From assembly GCA_900759445.1 (NCBI GenBank), contig CAAEVH010000034.1, positions 1-11,703 on the forward strand: a stretch of 11,703 bases of DNA, read 5' to 3'. This stretch comes from an uncultured Raoultella sp. GTDB taxonomy: Bacteria; Pseudomonadota; Gammaproteobacteria; Enterobacterales; Enterobacteriaceae. The notes beneath the pieces were generated by a model that saw only the letters and a list, made by a program, of their open reading frames with translations, was not told the DNA's origin and ran no database searches. Each line of letters begins with the position of its first letter. Position 1 is the first letter of the stretch. Position numbers and translations under genes: made by a program. This document shows positions 6,283 through 11,703 of the stretch, one piece after another.

Positions 6283-7632
6283 ATGCTGGATAAAATTGTT
6301 ATCGCCAACCGAGGCGAGATTGCACTGCGTATCCTGCGTGCCTGTAAAGAACTGGGCATCAAGACCGTCGCTGTGCATTCCACTGCGGATCGCGATTTAA
6401 AACACGTACTGTTAGCGGATGAGACGGTCTGTATTGGCCCGGCTCCGTCCGTAAAAAGCTATCTGAATATCCCGGCAATCATCAGCGCAGCGGAAATTAC
6501 CGGCGCGGTGGCCATCCATCCGGGTTATGGCTTCCTGTCCGAAAACGCCAACTTTGCTGAGCAGGTTGAACGTTCAGGCTTCATCTTCATCGGCCCGAAA
6601 GCCGACACCATTCGTCTGATGGGCGATAAAGTGTCCGCGATCACCGCGATGAAGAAAGCGGGCGTACCAACCGTTCCGGGTTCTGACGGCCCGCTGGGCG
6701 ACGATATGGATGCTAACCGCGCTCATGCAAAACGCATCGGCTATCCGGTTATCATCAAAGCCTCCGGCGGCGGCGGCGGACGCGGTATGCGCGTGGTACG
6801 CAGCGATGCTGAACTGGCCCAGTCCATCTCCATGACCAAAGCTGAAGCCAAAGCTGCATTCAGCAACGACATGGTATACATGGAAAAATACCTGGAAAAT
6901 CCGCGTCACATCGAGATCCAGGTACTGGCTGATGGTCAGGGCAACGCTATCTATCTGGCGGAACGCGACTGCTCCATGCAGCGTCGTCACCAGAAAGTGG
7001 TCGAAGAAGCGCCGGCGCCGGGCATTACCCCGGAACTGCGTCGCTACATCGGCGAACGCTGCTCTAAAGCGTGTGTCGACATCGGCTATCGCGGCGCAGG
7101 CACCTTTGAGTTCCTGTTTGAAAACGGTGAGTTCTACTTCATTGAAATGAACACCCGTATTCAGGTTGAGCATCCGGTAACCGAAATGATTACCGGCGTT
7201 GACCTGATCAAAGAACAGCTGCGTATCGCTGCTGGCCAGCCGCTCTCCATCAAGCAAGAAGAAGTCCAGGTTCGTGGCCATGCGGTGGAATGCCGTATCA
7301 ACGCCGAAGACCCGAACACCTTCCTGCCGAGCCCGGGTAAAATTACCCGCTTCCACGCGCCAGGCGGTTTCGGCGTACGCTGGGAGTCTCATATCTACGC
7401 AGGCTACACCGTACCTCCGTACTATGACTCAATGATTGGTAAGCTGATTTGTTACGGCGAAAACCGTGATGTCGCGATTTCACGCATGAAAAATGCGCTG
7501 CAGGAGCTGATCATCGACGGCATCAAAACCAACGTCGATCTGCAGATTCGCATTATGAATGACGAGCATTTCCAGCATGGTGGAACCAACATCCACTATC
7601 TGGAGAAAAAACTCGGTTTACAGGAAAAATAA
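6283..7632 (+). CDS. accC: AccC, biotin carboxylase subunit of acetyl-CoA carboxylase
   Basis: ATP-grasp enzyme that carboxylates the biotin on AccB using ATP and bicarbonate. At 449 residues it matches E. coli in length, with few substitutions. The biotin carboxylase N-domain is about 1-110, the ATP-grasp domain about 115-330 and the C-domain runs to the end. Key residues occur at the E. coli positions: Lys116, Lys159, the glycine-rich loop SGGGGGRGM (161-169), Lys238, Glu276 and Glu288 (Mg2+ ligands), Arg292 and the catalytic stretch [13 protein letters not shown] at 6274-6277 precedes ATG 6283 by 5 bases. The gene follows accB by 10 bases and is cotranscribed; an intrinsic terminator begins 15 bases after its stop, closing the operon. 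Codon use is biased as in highly expressed genes. Confidence 0.98.
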   Translation: MLDKIVIANRGEIALRILRACKELGIKTVAVHSTADRDLKHVLLADETVCIGPAPSVKSYLNIPAIISAAEITGAVAIHPGYGFLSENANFAEQVERSGFIFIGPKADTIRLMGDKVSAITAMKKAGVPTVPGSDGPLGDDMDANRAHAKRIGYPVIIKASGGGGGRGMRVVRSDAELAQSISMTKAEAKAAFSNDMVYMEKYLENPRHIEIQVLADGQGNAIYLAERDCSMQRRHQKVVEEAPAPGITPELRRYIGERCSKACVDIGYRGAGTFEFLFENGEFYFIEMNTRIQVEHPVTEMITGVDLIKEQLRIAAGQPLSIKQEEVQVRGHAVECRINAEDPNTFLPSPGKITRFHAPGGFGVRWESHIYAGYTVPPYYDSMIGKLICYGENRDVAISRMKNALQELIIDGIKTNVDLQIRIMNDEHFQHGGTNIHYLEKKLGLQEK

Positions 7633-7647
7633 TCCTGTATTCGCAGC

Positions 7648-7680
7648 AAAAGGCCGGATTATCCGGCCTTTTTTCTTTTT
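7648..7680 (+). terminator. Intrinsic terminator of aroQ-accB-accC
   Basis: AAAAGGCCGGA (7648-7658) and TCCGGCCTTTT (7662-7672) form an 11-bp perfect stem with a TTA loop. T residues run to 7674, and after one C there are five more. The upstream A-run pairs with the T-run, so the structure could also terminate transcripts from the other strand. Confidence 0.93.
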
Positions 7681-7705
7681 CTCTCCCCTTGCCAGCCCCT
7701 TAAGG

Positions 7706-7711
7706 TACAAT
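7706..7711 (+). promoter_or_regulatory. Possible -10 box for yhdT-panF-prmA
   Basis: TACAAT is a good -10 match 29 bases before the yhdT start, and a promoter is expected because a terminator lies just upstream. No -35 match with 16 to 18 bp spacing is visible (the region is C-rich), so the assignment is weak. Confidence 0.3.
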
Positions 7712-7740
7712 CCCCGCTTTAAATTGACCCCGGGAGCCTT

Positions 7741-7983
7741 ATGGACGCGCGTTTTGTTCAGGCCCACAAAGAAGCCCGCTGGGCGTTGTGGCTTACCCTC
7801 CTCTATCTTGCAGCATGGTTAGCAAGTGCTTACATTCCTGGTTCTCAGCAGGGCTTTACCGGCCTGCCGCGCTGGTTTGAAATGGCTTGTCTGTTGATCC
7901 CGCTGATTTTCATTCTGCTGTGCTGGGCGATGGTGAAGTTTATCTACCGCGATATTCCGCTGGAGGATGATGATGCAGCCTGA
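7741..7983 (+). CDS. yhdT: YhdT, small inner-membrane protein (DUF997 family)
   Basis: An 80-residue protein of unknown function, the same length as E. coli YhdT. Two membrane helices are visible, about residues 14-33 and 48-68, with a charged N-terminus (MDARFVQAHKEARW) and an acidic C-terminus (PLEDDDAA). GGGAG at 7732-7736 lies 4 bases before ATG 7741. The gene overlaps panF by 11 bases and its last codons contain the panF ribosome binding site, so translation of the two is probably coupled. The constant pairing suggests a role with the pantothenate symporter, for instance as an accessory subunit, but this is inference only. Confidence 0.92.
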   Translation: MDARFVQAHKEARWALWLTLLYLAAWLASAYIPGSQQGFTGLPRWFEMACLLIPLIFILLCWAMVKFIYRDIPLEDDDAA

Positions 7984-9424
7984 AGTGATCCTGCCGCTTA
8001 TTGCCTACCTGCTGGTGGTGTTTGGCCTGTCGATTTATGCGATGCGCAAGCGCTCGACCGGGGCATTCCTTAACGAGTATTTTCTCGGCAGCCGTTCTAT
8101 GGGCGGCTTCGTGCTGGCCATGACCCTGACGGCCACCTACATCAGCGCCAGTTCGTTCATAGGCGGCCCGGGTGCGGCATATAAATACGGGCTCGGATGG
8201 GTACTACTGGCGATGATCCAGCTGCCTGCCGTGTGGCTGTCGCTAGGGGTACTGGGGAAAAAATTCGCTATTCTGGCCCGCCGGTATAACGCGGTAACGC
8301 TCAACGATATGCTGTTCGCCCGCTATCAGAGCCGTCTGCTGGTATGGCTGGCGAGCCTCAGCCTGCTGGTTGCGTTTATCGGTGCGATGACCGTGCAGTT
8401 TATCGGCGGCGCGCGACTGCTGGAAACCGCCGCAGGCATCCCTTACGAAACCGGTTTGCTGATTTTCGGTATCAGTATCGCGCTCTACACCGCTTTCGGC
8501 GGCTTCCGCGCCAGCGTGTTGAATGATGCGATGCAGGGTCTGGTGATGCTGATAGGCACCATCGTGCTGCTCGTCGGTATCGTTCATGCTGCGGGTGGCC
8601 TGAGCATGGCGGTGCAGACCCTGGAACATATCGATCCGAAGCTGGTTTCTCCCCAGGGAGCGGACGATATTCTGTCACCGACTTTTATGACCTCTTTCTG
8701 GGTCCTGGTCTGCTTTGGCGTTATCGGTCTACCGCATACGGCGGTGCGCTGTATCTCCTATAAAGACAGTAAGGCGGTGCACCGCGGGATTATTCTCGGC
8801 ACCATCGTGGTCGCTATCCTGATGTTTGGCATGCATCTCGCCGGAGCGCTGGGTCGCGCGGTGATCCCGGATCTGACCATCCCGGATCTGGTCATCCCGA
8901 CGCTGATGGTGAAAGTACTGCCGCCGTTTGCCGCCGGGATCTTCCTTGCCGCGCCAATGGCGGCGATTATGTCGACGATCAATGCGCAGTTATTGCAGAG
9001 TTCCGCTACGATCATTAAGGATTTATACCTGAACCTGCACCCGGAACAGCTGGATAACGAGAAACGCCTGAAGCGGATGTCGGCGATGATCACGCTGATC
9101 CTCGGCGCGCTGCTGTTGCTGGCCGCATGGCGTCCGCCAGAGATGATCATCTGGCTGAACCTGCTCGCCTTTGGCGGGCTGGAAGCGGTCTTCCTGTGGC
9201 CACTGGTTCTGGGCCTGTACTGGGAGCGCGCCAACGCGGCGGGAGCCCTGAGCGCGATGATCGTCGGCGGCGTGCTGTATGCCGTGCTCGCCACCCTGAA
9301 AATTCAGTACCTGGGCTTTCATCCTATCGTGCCCTCGCTGCTGCTAAGTTTGCTGGCTTTTGTGGTGGGCAACCGTTTTGGTCAGCCCGTTCCACCAGCC
9401 CCTGTTATGACTACTGACAAATAA
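7973..9424 (+). CDS. panF: PanF, sodium/pantothenate symporter
   Basis: Inner-membrane transporter of the sodium:solute symporter (SSS) family that imports pantothenate with Na+ for coenzyme A synthesis. With the start at 7973 it has 483 residues, the E. coli length, and about 12 to 13 hydrophobic helices. The SSS-type core [17 protein letters not shown] lies at residues 53-69. Three in-frame ATGs occur in tandem (7967, 7970, 7973). GGAGG at 7962-7966 gives the best spacing, six bases, to the third, which also yields the family N-terminus MQ.EVILPL. It overlaps the yhdT end by 11 bases and is followed by prmA after 11 bases. The association with prmA is conserved in enterobacteria without an obvious functional link. 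Confidence 0.96.
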   Translation: MQPEVILPLIAYLLVVFGLSIYAMRKRSTGAFLNEYFLGSRSMGGFVLAMTLTATYISASSFIGGPGAAYKYGLGWVLLAMIQLPAVWLSLGVLGKKFAILARRYNAVTLNDMLFARYQSRLLVWLASLSLLVAFIGAMTVQFIGGARLLETAAGIPYETGLLIFGISIALYTAFGGFRASVLNDAMQGLVMLIGTIVLLVGIVHAAGGLSMAVQTLEHIDPKLVSPQGADDILSPTFMTSFWVLVCFGVIGLPHTAVRCISYKDSKAVHRGIILGTIVVAILMFGMHLAGALGRAVIPDLTIPDLVIPTLMVKVLPPFAAGIFLAAPMAAIMSTINAQLLQSSATIIKDLYLNLHPEQLDNEKRLKRMSAMITLILGALLLLAAWRPPEMIIWLNLLAFGGLEAVFLWPLVLGLYWERANAAGALSAMIVGGVLYAVLATLKIQYLGFHPIVPSLLLSLLAFVVGNRFGQPVPPAPVMTTDK

Positions 9425-9435
9425 AGAGTTTTGCT

Positions 9436-10317
9436 ATGCCATGGATCCAATTGAAACTGAATACCACCGGCGCACATGCTGAAGACCTCAGCGACGCGCT
9501 AATGGAGGCCGGCGCGGTCTCCATCACTTTCCAGGATACCCACGATACGCCGGTATTCGAGCCGCTGCCGGGTGAAACTCGCCTGTGGGGAGACACCGAT
9601 GTTATCGGCCTGTTCGATGCTGAAAGCGATATGCATGACGTGGTGGCTATCCTCGAGCAGCATCCGCTGCTGGGCGCCGGTTTCACCCATAAAATCGAGC
9701 AGCTGGAAGATAAAGACTGGGAACGTGAATGGATGGACAATTTCCACCCAATGCGTTTCGGCGAGCGGCTGTGGATTTGCCCAAGCTGGCGCGAAGTACC
9801 GGATGCAAACGCAGTCAACGTGATGCTCGACCCGGGCCTGGCGTTTGGTACCGGCACGCACCCGACCACCTCGCTCTGTCTGCAATGGCTGGACGGACTG
9901 GATCTGACGGGTAAAACGATTATCGATTTCGGCTGCGGTTCGGGCATTCTGGCGATTGCAGCGCTGAAGCTGGGTGCCGCAAAAGCTGTCGGTATTGATA
10001 TCGACCCGCAGGCAATTCAGGCCAGCCGTGATAATGCCGAGCGTAACGGTGTCTCCGATCGTCTGGAGCTCTATTTACCGCAGGATCAGCCAGAAGCGCT
10101 CAGCGCCGATGTGGTGGTCGCCAACATCCTGGCAGGGCCATTACGTGAGCTGGCCCCGTTAATCAGCGTGCTGCCCGTTTCAGGCGGTTTGCTGGGCCTT
10201 TCCGGTATTCTCGCCAGCCAGGCGGAAAGCGTCTGCGAAGCCTATGCCGATCGCTTTGCCCTCGACCCGGTGGTGGAGAAAGAAGAGTGGTGTCGGATCA
10301 CCGGCCGCAGAAAGTAA
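9436..10317 (+). CDS. prmA: PrmA, ribosomal protein L11 methyltransferase
   Basis: An S-adenosylmethionine-dependent enzyme that trimethylates the N-terminal amine and two lysines of ribosomal protein L11. The 293 residues equal the E. coli length. The N-terminal substrate-binding domain covers about 1-55, followed by a linker and a Rossmann methyltransferase domain. SAM-binding motif I is DFGCGSG (164-170), the acidic loop is GIDIDP (186-191), the conserved [12 protein letters not shown] is at 131-142, and NILAGPL (230-236) occupies the catalytic motif IV position. AAGAG at 9424-9428 is 7 bases before ATG 9436. It is the last gene of yhdT-panF-prmA and a terminator follows within ten bases of the stop. 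Confidence 0.98.
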   Translation: MPWIQLKLNTTGAHAEDLSDALMEAGAVSITFQDTHDTPVFEPLPGETRLWGDTDVIGLFDAESDMHDVVAILEQHPLLGAGFTHKIEQLEDKDWEREWMDNFHPMRFGERLWICPSWREVPDANAVNVMLDPGLAFGTGTHPTTSLCLQWLDGLDLTGKTIIDFGCGSGILAIAALKLGAAKAVGIDIDPQAIQASRDNAERNGVSDRLELYLPQDQPEALSADVVVANILAGPLRELAPLISVLPVSGGLLGLSGILASQAESVCEAYADRFALDPVVEKEEWCRITGRRK

Positions 10318-10326
10318 CTCTGGAAT

Positions 10327-10348
10327 GCGGCCTGCGGGCCGCTTTTTT
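10327..10348 (+). terminator. Intrinsic terminator of yhdT-panF-prmA
   Basis: GCGGCC (10327-10332) pairs with GGCCGC (10337-10342) around a TGCG tetraloop, and six T residues follow immediately (10343-10348). The stem starts nine bases after the prmA stop. Confidence 0.92.
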
Positions 10349-10392
10349 GTTTCCAGTAACCGCTGAATGACGTCAAGAAATGGGAGCCAGAT

Positions 10393-10413
10393 CGCATTAC
10401 GATGCGCTTTTTT
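10393..10413 (+). terminator. Possible second, weaker terminator after prmA
   Basis: CGCAT (10393-10397) pairs with ATGCG (10402-10406) around a TACG loop, followed by C and six T residues (10408-10413). The stem is only five base pairs, so it may act as a backup to the strong terminator at 10327-10348 or be fortuitous. Confidence 0.4.
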
Positions 10414-10501
10414 GACTACAAAAACAGCGTTTTATGCCGTTAACAGTGCCCTTTTTCTAAGAAAAATCGAGAAGTTTTGCGATTTTATAAATGGACACAA
10501 A

Positions 10502-10549
10502 TTATCCACCATCGATTAAGGTGATGATTAATATGATAATTTATCCATC
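10502..10549 (+). repeat. Two DnaA-box-like words upstream of the fis operon promoter
   Basis: TTATCCACC (10502-10510) differs from the DnaA consensus TTATCCACA at only the last base, and TTATCCATC (10541-10549) shares its first seven bases. Both are in the same orientation, 39 bases apart, and each is followed by ATCGAT (10511-10516 and 10558-10563). DnaA binding is inference from the match. Confidence 0.35.
10517..10529 (-). promoter_or_regulatory. IHF-type site upstream of the fis operon promoter
   Basis: TAAGGTGATGATT matches the reverse of the IHF consensus WATCARNNNNTTR except at one position, in an AT-rich setting. It is centred about 120 bases upstream of the predicted start; E. coli has a described IHF site near -114 at fis. 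Support comes from position plus sequence. Confidence 0.5.
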
Positions 10550-10593
10550 TCTTTTCTATCGATGTGGGATTCATTGATCTGTGACAGAGGATT

Positions 10594-10608
10594 GCTCAAA
10601 GTTTGGCC
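10594..10608 (+). promoter_or_regulatory. Fis-binding site abutting the fis operon -35 box
   Basis: GCTCAAAGTTTGGCC fits the Fis core consensus GNTYAAAWTTTRANC with changes only at the centre and at one A near the right end. It ends immediately before the -35 and is centred near -44, corresponding to the principal autorepression site (site II) of E. coli fis. Confidence 0.7.
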
Positions 10609-10637
10609 TTTCATCTCGTGCAAAAAATGCGTAATAT
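10609..10637 (+). promoter_or_regulatory. dusB-fis operon promoter
   Basis: TTTCAT (10609-10614) and TAATAT (10632-10637) have exact 17-bp spacing, identical to the E. coli fis core promoter as I know it. The discriminator ACGCCGCC is strongly GC-rich, the hallmark of ppGpp/DksA-inhibited, growth-phase-dependent promoters, and the start would fall among the pyrimidines near 10645. Activity is expected to surge at the start of rapid growth. The upstream Fis site is flush with the -35, explaining autorepression. Confidence 0.88.
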
Positions 10638-10660
10638 ACGCCGCCTTGCAGTCACAGTAT

Positions 10661-10675
10661 GGTCATTTCTTAACT
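10661..10675 (+). promoter_or_regulatory. Possible downstream Fis site in the dusB leader
   Basis: GGTCATTTCTTAACT is a partial match to the Fis core consensus, centred near +23 and ending just before the dusB ATG. E. coli fis has a Fis site (site I) at about +26, so the position supports an otherwise imperfect match. Confidence 0.4.
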
Positions 10676-10676
10676 C

Positions 10677-11642
10677 ATGCGCATCGGACACTATCAGCTC
10701 AGAAATCGCCTGATCGCAGCGCCTATGGCTGGCATTACTGACAGACCATTCAGGACGCTGTGCTACGAGATGGGAGCAGGTTTAACCGTTTCCGAGATGA
10801 TGTCCTCTAACCCGCAGGTTTGGGAGAGCGACAAATCCCGTTTACGGATGGTGCACGTGGATGAGCCCGGTATTCGTACCGTGCAAATCGCCGGTAGCGT
10901 ACCGGAAGAGATGGCCGCAGCCGCCCGTATTAACGTGGAAAGCGGTGCCCAGATTATTGATATTAATATGGGGTGCCCGGCGAAAAAGGTGAATCGCAAG
11001 CTCGCAGGTTCAGCCCTCTTGCAGTATCCCGATCAGGTGAAGTTAATCCTGACGGCGGTCGTCAAGGCAGTGGACGTTCCCGTGACACTCAAGATTCGCA
11101 CCGGTTGGGAGCCGGAACACCGTAACTGTGTAGAAATTGCCCAACTGGCTGAAGAGTGTGGCATTCAGGCTCTGACTATTCACGGACGCACCCGCGCCTG
11201 TTTGTTTAACGGAGACGCTGAATACGACAGTATTCGGGCAGTTAAGCAGAAAGTTTCCATTCCGGTTATCGCGAATGGTGACATTACTGACCCGCTTAAA
11301 GCCAGAGCTGTGCTCGACTATACGGGGGCTGATGCCCTTATGATAGGCCGCGCAGCTCAGGGAAGACCCTGGATCTTTCGGGAAATCCAGCATTATCTGG
11401 ACACTGGGGAGCTGCTGCCCCCGCTGCCATTGGCAGAGGTTAAGCGTTTGCTTTGCGCGCATGTTCGGGAATTGCATGACTTTTATGGCCAGGCAAAAGG
11501 GTACCGAATTGCACGTAAACACGTCTCCTGGTATCTACAGGAGCACGCCCCAAATGACCAGTTTCGGCGCACATTCAACGCCATAGAGGATGCCAGCGAT
11601 CAGCTGGAGGCGTTGGAGGCATACTTCGAAAATTTTGCGTAA
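10677..11642 (+). CDS. dusB: DusB, tRNA-dihydrouridine synthase B
   Basis: FMN-dependent enzyme that uses NADPH to reduce a uridine in the tRNA D-loop (U17 in E. coli). The 321 residues match the family length. A TIM-barrel domain covers about 1-240, then a helical tRNA-binding domain. Visible functional residues are [12 protein letters not shown] (15-26, FMN contact), catalytic Cys100 in [19 protein letters not shown], Lys139 in LKIRTG, His169 in IHGRTR and the phosphate-binding loops ANGDI (from 199) and [13 protein letters not shown] 10677 is supported by the family N-terminus [18 protein letters not shown], but no Shine-Dalgarno stands out (TTAACTC precedes it), consistent with modest translation of this first gene. 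It is cotranscribed with fis, which starts 26 bases after the stop. Confidence 0.98.
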   Translation: MRIGHYQLRNRLIAAPMAGITDRPFRTLCYEMGAGLTVSEMMSSNPQVWESDKSRLRMVHVDEPGIRTVQIAGSVPEEMAAAARINVESGAQIIDINMGCPAKKVNRKLAGSALLQYPDQVKLILTAVVKAVDVPVTLKIRTGWEPEHRNCVEIAQLAEECGIQALTIHGRTRACLFNGDAEYDSIRAVKQKVSIPVIANGDITDPLKARAVLDYTGADALMIGRAAQGRPWIFREIQHYLDTGELLPPLPLAEVKRLLCAHVRELHDFYGQAKGYRIARKHVSWYLQEHAPNDQFRRTFNAIEDASDQLEALEAYFENFA

Positions 11643-11667
11643 ACAGAAATAAAGAGCTGACAGAACT

Positions 11668-11703
11668 ATGTTCGAACAACGCGTAAATTCTGACGTACTG
11701 ACC
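11668..11703 (+). CDS. fis: Fis, nucleoid-associated regulator (partial, 5' end)
   Basis: Only the first 12 codons are present (MFEQRVNSDVLT), identical to the start of E. coli Fis, a 98-residue DNA-bending protein that activates rRNA promoters and shapes the nucleoid in early exponential growth. The window end cuts the gene. It lies 25 bases downstream of dusB in the same transcript, with AAAGAG at 11651-11656 as a purine-rich upstream element and a rather long spacing to ATG 11668. Identity rests on the short peptide plus the conserved dusB-fis order and the fis-type promoter upstream of dusB. Confidence 0.95.
   Translation, partial: MFEQRVNSDVLT

Larger units (their letters stand above)
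10349..10676 (+). other. prmA-dusB intergenic regulatory region
   Basis: About 330 bases without a convincing gene. From left to right: a second terminator-like hairpin (10393-10413), an AT-rich stretch (about 10430-10560) with two DnaA-box-like words and an IHF-type site, a Fis-type site, the dusB-fis promoter and a leader of roughly 30 bases containing a second Fis-type site. The order and spacing resemble the known E. coli fis operon control region, so the long AT-rich part is most likely a regulatory platform. Confidence 0.7.

Noticed and set aside
5853..6383. 176-residue frame antisense to accB and the accC start
   Set aside because: Shadow of two well-conserved genes; no family resemblance.
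6574..7392. 272-residue open frame antisense to accC
   Set aside because: It lies wholly inside the certain accC gene; long antisense frames are expected from the codon bias of GC-rich, highly expressed genes.
7689..7711. TTGCCA paired with TACAAT before yhdT
   Set aside because: The spacing is only 11 bp, too short for a sigma-70 promoter.
10412..10445. TTGACT as a -35 for an additional upstream promoter
   Set aside because: No -10 match at 16 to 18 bp; the nearest AT-rich hexamers are at 13, 15 or 22 bp.
10367..10519. 50-codon open frame in the prmA-dusB gap
   Set aside because: No Shine-Dalgarno, overlaps the second terminator-like hairpin, and the peptide shows no recognisable features.
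10580..10600. CRP-like half site TGTGA upstream of the fis promoter
   Set aside because: Only the left half matches; there is no TCACA-like right half at the proper distance.
1..11703. Mobile elements, CRISPR arrays, tRNA or rRNA genes, or a new defence system
   Set aside because: No transposase or integrase genes, no regularly spaced repeats, no tRNA-like folds noticed; all complete genes belong to known enterobacterial families in a conserved order.

Overview
This is a chromosomal core-genome segment of a member of the Enterobacterales, most likely an Enterobacteriaceae close to Klebsiella, Raoultella, Enterobacter or Kosakonia. The proteins for csrD, acuI, accB, accC, yhdT, panF, prmA, dusB and the first residues of fis are close to their E. 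coli counterparts as I remember them, in the same order (csrD, acuI, accB, accC, yhdT, panF, prmA, dusB, fis). The difference from E. coli K-12, again from memory, is that msrP, msrQ and aroQ lie between acuI and accB. No mobile element, CRISPR array, rRNA or tRNA gene was found. The genus assignment is inference.

Layout. Positions 1-286 carry no supported gene; by synteny they are the upstream region of mreB, which would run leftward beyond the window. csrD reads leftward (2227 to 287), divergent from acuI (2447-3421). The 219-base gap between them holds a plausible csrD promoter and a nested inverted repeat at its start point. After acuI come msrP and msrQ (3499-5099, overlapping by one base), encoding a periplasmic methionine sulfoxide reductase and its haem membrane partner. 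The Shine-Dalgarno sequence of msrP lies inside a 13-bp hairpin, the most noteworthy feature of the window. A 212-base gap follows with an 11-bp inverted repeat and a promoter with a perfect TATAAT. This promoter probably drives aroQ-accB-accC (type II dehydroquinase, biotin carrier protein, biotin carboxylase), which ends in a strong intrinsic terminator at 7648-7680.

yhdT-panF-prmA (7741-10317) form a tight operon: a small membrane protein, the sodium/pantothenate symporter and the ribosomal protein L11 methyltransferase. It closes with one clear terminator and possibly a second. The 359-base gap before dusB is a regulatory region that matches the fis operon promoter: a TTTCAT/TAATAT core with 17-bp spacing, a GC-rich discriminator, a Fis-type site abutting the -35, a second Fis-type site downstream, an IHF-type site upstream, and two DnaA-box-like words. 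dusB (10677-11642) is complete; fis begins at 11668 and is cut off by the window end.

Functionally, the window combines housekeeping metabolism (malonyl-CoA supply, pantothenate uptake, shikimate pathway), envelope repair (MsrPQ), translation machinery modification (PrmA, DusB) and global regulators (CsrD, Fis). Most of it is well-known core biology. The less explained parts are the intergenic RNA and DNA structures.
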